A stretch of 64,000 nucleotides of DNA from Bacillota bacterium (GCA_017889545.1 JAGFZV010000012.1:1-64000); one strand, 5' to 3'; shown: positions 53,356 through 62,379, counted from the first letter of the stretch. Program-made: numbers and translations. Notes: a model not told the origin generated them from the letters alone.

Positions 53356-54327
53356 TTATAATAAATAATTAAATAGGTAACCGGTAAATAAAATGCCGCA
53401 GCCAACGATGCCGATAAAAACAGCTAATAATTTTGGTTTTAATACTTGGCGTAAAATAATCATCTCAGGAAGGCTTAAGGCGGTAATCGACATCATGAAA
53501 GCCAAGGCAGTTCCCATGGCAACACCGGCTCTCGTCAGTTCACTGATTAAGGGAATTACTCCAGCCGCATTGGAATAGAGCGGTATGCCTATCAGGACAG
53601 CAACAAAAACTGCAAACGGGTTATCGGCCCCGGCGTACTCGGCCAGCGTTCCGGCTGGGACCCAACCGTGGATCCAAGCGCCAACTCCAATACCGACAAC
53701 AACGTATATCCAGATTTTTTTCAGCAAATCACGGGTAAAATTCCATGCATCCGATAACCGTTCTTTCATAGTTGGTTCAGGAAGCGAAAATCCGGCATTG
53801 TTGCTGCGCTGAAGCTCATATACATATCCTTCAACATATTTTTCGAGCTTTAAACGGCCAATTAAAATTCCGCATACGATCGCAATCACTTCACCGGATA
53901 TAAGATAAATTACAGCAATTTTCAAACCAAACATTCCATACAACAGAACGAGTGCGATTTCATTGACCATAGGGGCTGCTATTAAGTAAGAAAACGTGAC
54001 ACCAAGCGGAATGCCCGCTTCAACAAAACCAATAAATAAGGGTACTGCAGAACAGGAACAGAACGGTGTGACGATGCCAAGCAAAGCAGCTAAGACATGA
54101 CCTATCAATGTATTGCCTTTGTTTCTTGCCAGAATTTCCCGAGTTTTTTCCGGTGAGAAAAAACTGCGGATGAAGGTGATAGCATAAATGATGATTAATA
54201 ATAAGATAAATATTTTAATCGTGTCAAAAATGAAAAAGTTGAGAGCATCGCCTGCCTTGCTGCCGGTTTGCAGCTTAAAAACTGAATATACAAGCCAATC
54301 TGCCAATTGTTGTACAGGAGTAAACAT
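53356..54327 (-). CDS. DUF318/ArsP-like permease
   Basis: A membrane protein of about 323 aa with around eight predicted helices in two halves. The motif GIVTPFCSCSAVPLFIGF contains the paired cysteines characteristic of the DUF318 (YraQ/ArsP) family; a second half begins IPLYSNAAGVIPLI. Some members (ArsP) export trivalent organoarsenicals; others are uncharacterised. The start at 54327 has AAGGAG suitably upstream; 54333 is an alternative. Its arsR-type regulator and mini-thioredoxin suggest a metalloid or thiol-reactive substrate. Confidence 0.87.
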   Translation of the reverse strand: MFTPVQQLADWLVYSVFKLQTGSKAGDALNFFIFDTIKIFILLLIIIYAITFIRSFFSPEKTREILARNKGNTLIGHVLAALLGIVTPFCSCSAVPLFIGFVEAGIPLGVTFSYLIAAPMVNEIALVLLYGMFGLKIAVIYLISGEVIAIVCGILIGRLKLEKYVEGYVYELQRSNNAGFSLPEPTMKERLSDAWNFTRDLLKKIWIYVVVGIGVGAWIHGWVPAGTLAEYAGADNPFAVFVAVLIGIPLYSNAAGVIPLISELTRAGVAMGTALAFMMSITALSLPEMIILRQVLKPKLLAVFIGIVGCGILFTGYLFNYLL

Positions 54328-54341
54328 GAACATTCTCCTTA

Positions 54342-54698
54342 TTAAGAGTTATTTTCAAGCCAGTCGCACGGCATGCCTTTATGTTGGCAATCTAACAGCC
54401 GTTCTAAGTCTTCTTTGCACTTTGCTTCATTATTTATTTCTTGAGATAGAATGGTTCGCAGGAACGGATATTCCGCCAGGATCACAGGATTGATTTGGTA
54501 AGATACCCATTGTGCTTTTTTAGATGAGATGACGAAATTCGCATCTGTTAATTTCCCTAAGTGTCTGGAAATGTTCGATTGAGTTGCACTTAATGCATAC
54601 GTGATTTCACAGACGCATAGTTCAGAGTAGTTAAGCAAATTTAAGATACGGAGTCTTGTTTCGTCACCTAATACTTTAAAAATTTTAACAAGTTTCAT
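54342..54698 (-). CDS. ArsR/SmtB-family metalloregulator
   Basis: A winged-helix repressor (118 aa) beginning MKLVKIFKVLGDETRLRILNLL with ELCVCEI, the alpha-3 cysteine motif that binds As(III)/Sb(III) in ArsR. The recognition helix is TQSNISRHLGKLTDANFV. The C-terminus has three more cysteines (AKCKEDLERLLDCQHKGMPC), which could add to metal binding. AAGGAGACATT precedes the ATG at 54698. It probably autoregulates the operon through the palindrome in its promoter. Confidence 0.9.
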   Translation of the reverse strand: MKLVKIFKVLGDETRLRILNLLNYSELCVCEITYALSATQSNISRHLGKLTDANFVISSKKAQWVSYQINPVILAEYPFLRTILSQEINNEAKCKEDLERLLDCQHKGMPCDWLENNS

Positions 54699-54718
54699 AA
54701 TGTCTCCTTATTATTTAC

Positions 54719-54765
54719 ATATGATCATATACTCATATAATAATGCAATAATTATTATATGTCAA
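54719..54765 (-). promoter_or_regulatory. Promoter and candidate operator of the arsR operon
   Basis: On the minus strand TTGACA (54765-54760), 17-nt spacer, TATTAT (54742-54737). The perfect 12-nt palindrome ATATGATCATAT (54719-54730) lies at the expected transcription start and resembles the AT-rich dyads bound by ArsR/SmtB repressors. The region continues AT-rich toward xerD; no clear xerD promoter was seen between 54766 and 54906. Confidence 0.7.
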
Positions 54766-54906
54766 GAGACATTCGATTGGATGATCAGTCCTGGATTGTA
54801 AAAATGATGAAAAATCCTGTAAAACCAGAATGGAAAAAAAGGGAAAAATTAGATTATGTAGAATTGAGATAGTTGCGAAGCATGCTCAAAGCACAGGGAC
54901 TTTCTT

Positions 54907-55815
54907 ATGAAAAGGATGATGGATGTGGATACTTATGTCGACGAATTCATCAATTATCTTGCGGTAGAAAGGGGTTTGGCTCAGAATACATTGGAATCAT
55001 ATGGAAGAGATATACGTCAGTTATCTGAATATCTAAAACAAAATAATCTAGGATTGTTACAAGATACTAGCCGGGTAACAATTATGCATTATTTTAACAC
55101 ATTGAAATCTCAGGGCCGGGCAATGTCGAGTATTTCTCGAAACCTAGCGGCAATTAAGGCATTCTATCAATACTTGATGCGAGAGCGATACATTCAGCGC
55201 GATCCGGTAGCAAGCATGGAATCGCCTAAATTGGAGAAAAAGCTGCCCAAAGTGTTGACCGTAAATGAAATTGACAGGCTTTTGAAACAGCCCGCTGTTC
55301 GTTCGGTGGCTGGTATTCGGGACAAAGCAATGTTGGAATTATTATATGCTACAGGGATACGGGTGTCCGAACTGATTTCGCTTACTATTTCGGATGTTAA
55401 TCTGGAACTGGGGTATATTAAATGTTATGGAAAAGGATCAAAGGAACGCATTGTCCCGTTAGGGTCAATTGCTGCGCAATGTGTTAGGGACTATCTTGCC
55501 AGGGGGAGAAATAAGTTACTCCGAACTGCTGATATGCAAGCACTGTTTCTTAATCAACACGGAAAGCAGCTTACCCGTCAGGGTTTTTGGAAGATTATTA
55601 AAAGATATGCTGGAGAGGCCAATATCCAAAAAGAAATTACTCCTCATACCCTTCGACATTCTTTTGCAACTCATTTATTAGAAAATGGGGCGGATTTGCG
55701 ATCTGTCCAAGAAATGTTAGGACATGCGGATATTTCTACAACGCAAATATATACCCATATAACCAATAAGCATTTGCAAGAAGTATATGATAAGACGCAT
55801 CCTCGCGCCCGATGA
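54907..55815 (+). CDS. xerD: Site-specific tyrosine recombinase XerD
   Basis: A chromosome-dimer-resolving recombinase (302 aa). It has an N-terminal SAM-like core-binding domain (NYLAVERGLAQNTLESYGRDI) and a catalytic domain with Arg in TGIRVSELISL, Lys in YGKGSKERIVPL, HTLRHSFATHLL (His-x2-Arg), GHADISTTQIYTHI (His and catalytic Tyr). It is XerD-like by length and neighbours; the partner XerC is not in the window. ATG 54907 is supported by AGGGA; ATG 54916/54919 are alternatives. Confidence 0.92.
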   Translation: MKRMMDVDTYVDEFINYLAVERGLAQNTLESYGRDIRQLSEYLKQNNLGLLQDTSRVTIMHYFNTLKSQGRAMSSISRNLAAIKAFYQYLMRERYIQRDPVASMESPKLEKKLPKVLTVNEIDRLLKQPAVRSVAGIRDKAMLELLYATGIRVSELISLTISDVNLELGYIKCYGKGSKERIVPLGSIAAQCVRDYLARGRNKLLRTADMQALFLNQHGKQLTRQGFWKIIKRYAGEANIQKEITPHTLRHSFATHLLENGADLRSVQEMLGHADISTTQIYTHITNKHLQEVYDKTHPRAR

Positions 55816-55844
55816 CAATATGGTTCGAAGGAGGTTTTTCAACG

Positions 55845-57176
55845 TTGACGATGCGGATAGTAGATATTATTGCCAGAAAACGTGATGGAAAGGACTTGAC
55901 GCCAGAAGAAATCAATTATATGGTGCAAGGTTTAACGGCCGGTACGGTTCCTGATTATCAAGTCAGCGCATGGTTGATGGCTGTTTATTTAAAAGGAATG
56001 ACATTGGAAGAGATCGTTGCATTAACGATGGCTATGGCACAATCGGGGCGGATGGTTGATTTAAGCGGGATACCCGGTGTCAAAATCGATAAGCACAGCA
56101 CTGGCGGAGTTGGCGACACAACTACGCTTGTTGTAGCTCCCATTGTTGCTGCCGCGGGTATTCCGGTAGCGAAAATGTCTGGACGGGGCTTAGGATTTAC
56201 CGGCGGAACAATTGATAAATTGGAAGCGATTCCCGGATTTTCACCCGCGCTCGAAATGCCTTCTTTTTTGCGACAAATTCGTCGTCATCATTTGGCGGTA
56301 ATCAGTCAAACCGGTGACTTGGCACCGGCTGATGGATTGTTGTATGCTTTGCGTGATGTCACTGCGACAGTCGAAAGTATTCCTTTGATAGCATCATCAA
56401 TTATGAGTAAAAAAATTGCAGCTGGTGCGGATAAAATATTGTTGGATGTCAAAGTTGGAAACGGCGCTTTTATGCATGACTTGCAGGATGCTGTTTTGTT
56501 GGCACAAACTATGGTGAATATCGGCAGAGTGAGTGGCAGAGAGACAATCGCGCTTCTTACCGGGATGGATGAACCACTTGGTTGTGCAGTGGGCAATGGG
56601 CTGGAAGTTCAGGAAGCAATCGACATTTTAAGCGGGAAAGTGCAAGGGCGATTACGCGACCTTTGTCTTATGCTGGCAGCTTATATGTTGGTCATGGCAA
56701 AAGCAGAAAATACGATCTCTGAAGGACGCGAAAAAGCGATCCGTTTACTTGATGACGGTAGTGCATTGAGAAAATTCGTAGATTTCATTACGGCGCAAGG
56801 CGGCAATCCGGAGGCGGTTGTTAATCCGGCCTTGTTGCCGGCCGCGCAATTTCAAAGGGAAGTTGTGGCTGCCCGTGATGGTTATATTCAAAGCATAAAC
56901 ACGGCAGAAATCGGGTACAGTGCGGTTGTCCTGGGAGCTGGAAGGGAATTCAAGGGACAGCAGATTGACTTGGCCGCCGGGTTGGTTATGAAGTGCCGTG
57001 TAGGCGATTATGTTGCCAGAAACCAACCGTTAGCAGTGTTGCATTCAAATCGGCATGATGTTTTGGAACCGACAAGCGAGAAGGTCGTGGAGGCAATTGC
57101 TATTGGCGATCGGCCAGTGTCTCCCACACAGTTGATACTGGGTTTTGTTGATGATGCTGGACTGCATTTGAATTAA
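55845..57176 (+). CDS. pdp: Pyrimidine-nucleoside phosphorylase
   Basis: Reversible phosphorolysis of uridine, thymidine and deoxyuridine. The signature KMSGRGLGFTGGTIDKLEAIPG is split by no gaps (residues about 108-129) and KHSTGGVGDTTTLVVAPIVAA marks the phosphate/pyrimidine site; the C-terminal domain is complete. It is 443 aa. TTG 55845 is chosen from AAGGAGG at 55828-55834; ATG 55851 is too far for that site but possible. It follows xerD by 29 nt. Confidence 0.92.
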   Translation: MTMRIVDIIARKRDGKDLTPEEINYMVQGLTAGTVPDYQVSAWLMAVYLKGMTLEEIVALTMAMAQSGRMVDLSGIPGVKIDKHSTGGVGDTTTLVVAPIVAAAGIPVAKMSGRGLGFTGGTIDKLEAIPGFSPALEMPSFLRQIRRHHLAVISQTGDLAPADGLLYALRDVTATVESIPLIASSIMSKKIAAGADKILLDVKVGNGAFMHDLQDAVLLAQTMVNIGRVSGRETIALLTGMDEPLGCAVGNGLEVQEAIDILSGKVQGRLRDLCLMLAAYMLVMAKAENTISEGREKAIRLLDDGSALRKFVDFITAQGGNPEAVVNPALLPAAQFQREVVAARDGYIQSINTAEIGYSAVVLGAGREFKGQQIDLAAGLVMKCRVGDYVARNQPLAVLHSNRHDVLEPTSEKVVEAIAIGDRPVSPTQLILGFVDDAGLHLN

Positions 57177-57264
57177 AAGAACGAATTTCTTCATGCATCT
57201 TCCATAATATCCCATGACCATATGTTGACATCAAGATGGAATTATAATACAATAAAAAATGTTT

Positions 57265-57361
57265 TATAATCGTTGTGTAGTTGCGGATCGCATTAATATG
57301 GTGAGGTACTACTTTTTTTGTTACAATTGACGGCTGTGAAAATGCATTCACAGTCGTTTTT
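57265..57361 (+). ncRNA. Candidate small RNA gene (promoter to terminator) between pdp and the M50 gene
   Basis: This 328-nt gap has no good ORF. TTATAA (57242-57247), 17-nt spacer and TATAAT (57265-57270) form a possible promoter; about 90 nt later ACGGCTGTGAA (57330-57340) / TTCACAGTCGT (57347-57357) with a T run to 57361 forms a clear intrinsic terminator. Together they outline a transcript of about 57277-57361. The hairpin might instead be a late terminator for pdp. No known RNA family recognised. Confidence 0.4.
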
Positions 57362-57504
57362 AGTTGTTATTCCTGCAAAATGGTAGTTGTAATCGCAATT
57401 CATTGATGAATTTCGTTTCAGTTTTGCCGCTTGCCTATCGCTTGATTTTATGTAACAATGAATAAGATGGTTTTACTGGGAAAAGAGGACAAGGAGGAAC
57501 ACGC

Positions 57505-58125
57505 GTGTTTGGTTTTGATGCAGACATGATTTTTCGAATTCCGGCTTTACTGATTGCGTTGACAATCCATGAATTTGCTCATGCCGCTGTAGCGGTGCGT
57601 ATGGGTGATCCTACACCGCGATTGTTGGGCCGGTTAACTTTAAATCCAATTGCTCATCTTGATCCCGTGGGATTGATCATGTTGTGGCTGTTTCAGTTTG
57701 GCTGGGCCAAGCCGGTTCCGGTGAATTCAGGCTATTTTCAAGATGCCCGCAAAGGGATGATGCTGGTGTCTTTCGCTGGCCCGGGGGCCAACATTTTGTT
57801 GGCATTTGTTACAGCAGTATTGCTTGGACTGTTAGTCAAACTAGGAATGTTGACTCCTGTTTGGAGTAAAATTCTTTTACTGACATACAGCTATAATCTC
57901 TTATTTGCTGTATTCAATTTACTTCCGATTCCGCCACTTGACGGCTCAAAGATTGTCGGCAGTATGCTTCCAGCCTCTCAAGCGAATACTTTTGAACGAA
58001 TAGAGCGCTACGGGCCTTTTATTTTAATTGCTTTAATTTATCTTGGTATTGTCGGTGCCGTTATTCATCCGATACAATTAGGAATATCTTATATAATTCA
58101 TTCTATTGTGATGTTGTTTTTCTAA
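57505..58125 (+). CDS. Site-2 protease family (M50) membrane protein
   Basis: A 206-aa membrane metalloprotease-like protein with the zinc motif IHEFAHA near residue 22 and the second ligand in NLLPIPPLDGSKI near 145; about five helices are visible. These small M50 proteins (YwhC type) are widespread; targets are unknown. GTG 57505 follows AAGGAGGAA. It lies before trpS and scpAB, a frequent Firmicutes arrangement. Confidence 0.9.
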   Translation: MFGFDADMIFRIPALLIALTIHEFAHAAVAVRMGDPTPRLLGRLTLNPIAHLDPVGLIMLWLFQFGWAKPVPVNSGYFQDARKGMMLVSFAGPGANILLAFVTAVLLGLLVKLGMLTPVWSKILLLTYSYNLLFAVFNLLPIPPLDGSKIVGSMLPASQANTFERIERYGPFILIALIYLGIVGAVIHPIQLGISYIIHSIVMLFF

Positions 58126-58142
58126 TGGGAGGAGAGATTTTT

Positions 58143-59132
58143 ATGACAAAAGGGCGTATTTTTAGTGGCATGCAGCCTTCAGGAAAGTTTCATCTTGGCA
58201 ATTATTTTGGTGCATTGGACAATTGGGTGAAATTGCAAAAAGAGTACGAGTGTTTTTTTTCAATCGTTGACTGGCATGCATTGACATCTTCTTTTGAAGA
58301 TACGTCGAGATTGCCGGAATATATTCACGATATGGCTTTGGATTGGCTAAGTGCTGGCCTTGATCCGGAAAAAAATGTAATTTTTGTTCAGTCGCAAGTG
58401 AAGGAACATGCAGAATTGCATCTTCTATTGTCAATGATTACTCCATTATCTTGGCTCGAACGGGTTCCAACCTACAAAGACAAATTAATCCAATTGGGAT
58501 CGCAAGGCAAAGATATTAATACGTATGGTTTTTTAGGCTACCCGGAACTGATGACGGCGGATATTATCCTATATAAGGCGGATACTGTGCCGGTCGGGGA
58601 AGATCAAGTACCGCATTTGGAATTGACACGAGAAATATTACGGCGTTTTAATTATCTTTATCAGCCGATTTTTCCGGAGCCTAAACCTTATCTTAGCAAA
58701 GCTTCTCTTTTGCCTGGAATTGACGGCAGAAAAATGAGTAAATCTTATGGAAATGAAATCAGTTTTTCGGCGAATCCGGATGAACTTCGTTCGCGTGTAA
58801 TGCTGATGATTACTGATCCGCAACGGGTGAAAAAAAGTGATCCTGGTCATCCGGAAGTTTGCACAGTGTTTTCCTTCCACAAATTATTTAATTCCGGTGA
58901 AATTTCAAAAGTTAGTGAGGATTGCCGTAATGCATCTGTAGGCTGTGTACAATGCAAAAAAATGCTGGCGGAAAAAATGGTTGACATGCTAGCTGACGTT
59001 CACGCTCGTCGTCGTGAATTGGAAAATAATCCTGGAAGAGTTCGGGAAATTCTCGCATATGGCGCCGAACGAGCTCGCAAAGTGGCAGCGGCCACGATGG
59101 AGGAAGTTCGGGCGGCTATGCATTTGGCCTGA
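58143..59132 (+). CDS. trpS: Tryptophan--tRNA ligase
   Basis: A class I synthetase (329 aa). The HIGH-like motif is in KFHLGNYFGALDNW, KMSKS in GRKMSKSYGNEI, and VGEDQVPHLELTREI contacts the substrate. ATG 58143 is preceded by GGGAGGAGAG; an in-frame ATG at 58125 overlaps the M50 stop without such a site. Confidence 0.96.
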   Translation: MTKGRIFSGMQPSGKFHLGNYFGALDNWVKLQKEYECFFSIVDWHALTSSFEDTSRLPEYIHDMALDWLSAGLDPEKNVIFVQSQVKEHAELHLLLSMITPLSWLERVPTYKDKLIQLGSQGKDINTYGFLGYPELMTADIILYKADTVPVGEDQVPHLELTREILRRFNYLYQPIFPEPKPYLSKASLLPGIDGRKMSKSYGNEISFSANPDELRSRVMLMITDPQRVKKSDPGHPEVCTVFSFHKLFNSGEISKVSEDCRNASVGCVQCKKMLAEKMVDMLADVHARRRELENNPGRVREILAYGAERARKVAAATMEEVRAAMHLA

Positions 59133-59134
59133 TT

Positions 59135-59857
59135 ATGGGTGAATACACGATCAAATTACAAACCTTTGAGGGACCATTGGCTCTTTTAATGCATATGATT
59201 GAAAAAGATCAAATTGATATTTATGATATTCCAATCATGAAAATTACAGAACAGTACTTGCATTATTTAGATACAATGGAAGAATTTAATATTCATATTG
59301 CGAGTGAATTTCTGGTGATGGCGGCAACCCTATTGCAAATAAAATCCCGTCTTCTTTTGCCGCGCCCGCCCTTAGTTGTTGTGGAAGAAGAAGATCCCCG
59401 CCAGGAATTAGTAGATCGTTTATTGGAATATCGCATGTTCAAACAGGCTTCTCAATTTTTGGAACGTTTAGCGCAAAACCGGGAACGGTATATAGCCAGG
59501 CAGCCGCAGGAGTTTGCCTCGCAGTTACTGTTGCCGACGGGGTTGCAAATTGATAGCCTGATTACCGCTTTCGCGGCAGTATGGGAAAGCAAAGAAGAGG
59601 AATACTCGCTTGTGACCCGGGATGAAGTCAGTGTGCAAGATAAAATGTATGCGATTATTCATAAACTTCATCAACATGAAGGCGAAATTGAATTTTTAAA
59701 GATGATGGAATTCACTCGTAGTCGTGGAGAAGTGGTAGCGTTGTTTTTAGCGTTGCTGGAACTTATTCGCCTAAAAAGAGTACAGGTTCGGCAGAATGCC
59801 GGATTTGGTCCCATTTATTTGATGCTGAGGGAGCAGTGGTCCGACGATGTTTTATAA
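59135..59857 (+). CDS. scpA: Segregation and condensation protein A
   Basis: Kleisin subunit of the SMC-ScpAB condensin (240 aa). The N-terminal TFEGPLALLMHMIEKDQIDIYDI and C-terminal winged-helix region (FLALLELIRLKRVQVRQ) are typical. It starts 2 nt after trpS and overlaps scpB. Confidence 0.95.
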   Translation: MGEYTIKLQTFEGPLALLMHMIEKDQIDIYDIPIMKITEQYLHYLDTMEEFNIHIASEFLVMAATLLQIKSRLLLPRPPLVVVEEEDPRQELVDRLLEYRMFKQASQFLERLAQNRERYIARQPQEFASQLLLPTGLQIDSLITAFAAVWESKEEEYSLVTRDEVSVQDKMYAIIHKLHQHEGEIEFLKMMEFTRSRGEVVALFLALLELIRLKRVQVRQNAGFGPIYLMLREQWSDDVL

Positions 59858-60404
59858 TCATATGAAAAAAGCGGTGGAAGCGCTTCTTTTTGCCAATGGG
59901 CAACCTCTTTCTGCTGGTAAGATTGCTAAATTGCTGGAAATTCCGGAAGAATCGGTACTAACTTTGTTAGATAAACTAAATAATGACATGGAACATTCTG
60001 ACCGCGGCCTGATTATTTTGGAAGTAGCCGGCGGGTTTCAGCTTTGCACAAAACCGGAATTGGCGTCTATTGTGGAAAAATTGGCTCATACACAAGAAGT
60101 AAGGCTGTCTTCCGCGGCAATGGAAACTTTGGCAATTATTGCATTTCGCCAACCGGTAACGCGACAGGAAGTGGAAGCGATCCGCGGTGTAAATGCCGAT
60201 AAAATAGTAAGTAATTTGTTGGAACGGGGATACATCCGGGAAATGGGGCGCAAAGAAGCGATTGGCAGGCCGATATTATATGGTACGTCAGAACAATTTC
60301 TGCAAAGTTTTGGGTTGAAAGATTTGCACGATTTACCGCCTTTGGCTGATTTCTTGCGAGATTCGAGTTTATCAGCGCAGGAGAAGGATCAAAGCAGTTC
60401 ATAA
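59847..60404 (+). CDS. scpB: Segregation and condensation protein B
   Basis: Partner of ScpA, two tandem winged-helix domains (AVEALLFANGQPLSAGKIAKLL; METLAIIAFRQPVTRQEVEAIRG). It is 185 aa and overlaps scpA by 11 nt. ATG 59862 is an alternative start. A terminator overlaps its stop codon. Confidence 0.95.
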   Translation: MFYNHMKKAVEALLFANGQPLSAGKIAKLLEIPEESVLTLLDKLNNDMEHSDRGLIILEVAGGFQLCTKPELASIVEKLAHTQEVRLSSAAMETLAIIAFRQPVTRQEVEAIRGVNADKIVSNLLERGYIREMGRKEAIGRPILYGTSEQFLQSFGLKDLHDLPPLADFLRDSSLSAQEKDQSSS

Positions 60405-60424
60405 ATATGAGCTGCTTTCTTTTC
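60391..60424 (+). terminator. Terminator overlapping the scpB stop
   Basis: AAAGCAGTTCAT (60391-60402) / ATGAGCTGCTTT (60407-60418), 12 bp with one G-T pair, loop AAAT, then CTTTT. The scpB TAA begins in the stem. Confidence 0.85.
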
Positions 60425-60476
60425 GAAGAATGTTTTTGATCCGAATTTACCACATATATGGAAAGGATTATGTGAA

Positions 60477-61628
60477 ATGATTCGAAAAGGATTCATTATC
60501 TTTTTAATAATAAGTTTCATTTTCCCGCAATTCGCTTTAGGGGCGACTAAGCAAACAGCAAATCCTGATCTCAGTTCAAAAGCTGCTATTGTAATGGAGG
60601 CTTCTACAGGAAAAGTACTGTTTGCTTATAATGCGGAAGTGCGAAATTTTCCTGCAAGTACCACAAAGATGATGACTTTGCTGACTGCACTGGAAAACGG
60701 CAATATGAACGAGATTGTGACAACAAGCCAGAATGCGGCCGGTGTGGAAGGATCCAGTCTATGGTTATCTCCAGGCGAAAAACTAAAACTAGTTGAATTA
60801 TTATACGGAATGATGCTCATTTCAGGTAACGATGCAACTGTTGCAGTCGCAGAACATATTTCCGGCACAACAGACGCTTTTGCACGTTTGATGACTCAGA
60901 AAGCGCATGCAATTGGCGCTGTTCACACTAATTTTACGAACACAAGCGGATTGCCGGATCCAAATCATTATACCACGGCTCATGATTTGGCAAAGATTGC
61001 GGCTTACGGATTCAGAAATCCTTTGTTTGCCCAGATTGTCAGCACCAAACATGCGGTGATTCCTTGGGCGGGGAAAAACTTTGGGCGCGATTTATATAAT
61101 GAGAATAAGATGCTTTGGAATTATGACGGAGCGAATGGTGTAAAGACAGGGTATACGGAAGCTGCCGGACCTTGTTTGGTCAGCAGCGCCAAACGAGGAA
61201 ATATTCAATTGGTAGCGGTGGTTCTCGATAGCAATCGGATGTGGCTTGACTCGAAGGCGTTATTGGATTATGGTTTTAGCAAGATTGAAACACAGTTGTT
61301 ATACAGACAAAGCGAGGTCATAAAATCAATTCGTGTCAAAGATGGCGTAGACGATTTTTTGCCGCTTGCCGTTGCAGAAGATGTGGTTTTACCGGTATCC
61401 CTTGGCGATCGTGAAGATTTCACAGCAATTGTTGAAGCTCCGCAAAAATATTCTGCGCCGATCAGTGCCGGACAGCCTATTGGATCAATAAAATTGTTGT
61501 ACCGGGGTCAGACATATGGATCGGTGGATCTCCTTGCGGCGCAAACGATTGAGAGGAAATCCTTATTCGGGAAATTATGGACTTCATTGTGGAATGTTGT
61601 CACTTTTGTCATGCAAAAAATTGCCTGA
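60477..61628 (+). CDS. dacF: D-alanyl-D-alanine carboxypeptidase (DacF-like, S11)
   Basis: A secreted low-molecular-weight penicillin-binding protein that trims D-Ala from peptidoglycan stem peptides. It has a signal peptide (hydrophobic core to about residue 21), catalytic motifs S-x2-K in PASTTKMM, S-x-N in ISGNDATVA and K-T-G in GVKTGYTEAA, and the C-terminal PBP5-type domain with an amphipathic end (LWNVVTFVMQKIA) likely for membrane attachment. It is 383 aa. In Bacillus dacF is followed by spoIIAA-AB-sigF; here rluB follows instead. Confidence 0.93.
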   Translation: MIRKGFIIFLIISFIFPQFALGATKQTANPDLSSKAAIVMEASTGKVLFAYNAEVRNFPASTTKMMTLLTALENGNMNEIVTTSQNAAGVEGSSLWLSPGEKLKLVELLYGMMLISGNDATVAVAEHISGTTDAFARLMTQKAHAIGAVHTNFTNTSGLPDPNHYTTAHDLAKIAAYGFRNPLFAQIVSTKHAVIPWAGKNFGRDLYNENKMLWNYDGANGVKTGYTEAAGPCLVSSAKRGNIQLVAVVLDSNRMWLDSKALLDYGFSKIETQLLYRQSEVIKSIRVKDGVDDFLPLAVAEDVVLPVSLGDREDFTAIVEAPQKYSAPISAGQPIGSIKLLYRGQTYGSVDLLAAQTIERKSLFGKLWTSLWNVVTFVMQKIA

Positions 61629-61656
61629 CAGCTACAAGACAAAAGGGGTGCTGGTT

Positions 61657-62379
61657 GTGGAACGTCTGCAAAAAATACTCAGTCAGGCCGGGGTATGTTC
61701 CCGGCGTGAAGCGGAAACCCGGATATTGGCCGGAAGAGTGATGATCAATGGGCAAGTTGTGACTGAATTGGGCGTAAAGGTTGATCCGGTGCAGGATGAG
61801 ATTGTGGTTGACGGCAAACGAATAGCTGCGCAAAAACACATATATATTCTTTTGAATAAGCCAACTGGCGTTGTTACGACTTTATCAGATCCGCAGAGGC
61901 GAAGAACAGTTGCAGACTTGCTGCACGGAATTTCCGAACGCGTGTATCCCGTTGGCAGACTGGATTATCATACGCAAGGATTATTGCTTTTGACGAATGA
62001 CGGCGATTTGGCAAATCGTTTAATGCATCCGCGTCAGCATGTCGACAAGACATATGTGGTTAAGGCGTATGGAACAGTATCGGAAGACCGGTTGGATATA
62101 CTAAGAACGGGGATTAAGCTGTCGGATGGGATTACAGCCCCGGCATTGATCCGGATTTTGAGCGTTGATAATGAGCAGCATTTTAGTATGGTCGAGGTGA
62201 CGATACACGAAGGAAAAAACCGCCAAATCCGGCGAATGTTCGAAGCAATCGGTCACCCTGTTAAACAACTTGAAAGAACAAGAATTGCGTTTTTAACGCT
62301 GCAGAATTTACCGGCAGGATCTTTTCGGCATCTTACGAAAGACGAAGTAAACCGACTAAAAAAATTGGCGGAAAAGTGA
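61657..62379 (+). CDS. rluB: Pseudouridine synthase RluB family
   Basis: A 240-aa RsuA/RluB/E/F pseudouridine synthase. An N-terminal S4 domain (RLQKILSQAGVCSRREAE) is followed by the catalytic domain with the Asp in VGRLDYHTQGLLLLTNDG and GKNRQIRRMFEAIGHPV. It probably modifies 23S rRNA. GTG 61657 follows AAAAGGGG at 61641; a longer frame upstream overlaps dacF. Confidence 0.94.
   Translation: MERLQKILSQAGVCSRREAETRILAGRVMINGQVVTELGVKVDPVQDEIVVDGKRIAAQKHIYILLNKPTGVVTTLSDPQRRRTVADLLHGISERVYPVGRLDYHTQGLLLLTNDGDLANRLMHPRQHVDKTYVVKAYGTVSEDRLDILRTGIKLSDGITAPALIRILSVDNEQHFSMVEVTIHEGKNRQIRRMFEAIGHPVKQLERTRIAFLTLQNLPAGSFRHLTKDEVNRLKKLAEK

Noticed and set aside
54759-54872. A 37-codon + strand frame (MSRDIRLDDQSW...) between arsR and xerD
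   Set aside because: It starts inside the minus-strand -35 box of the arsR promoter, has no ribosome-binding site and no recognisable homology; an AT-rich gap can give this by chance.
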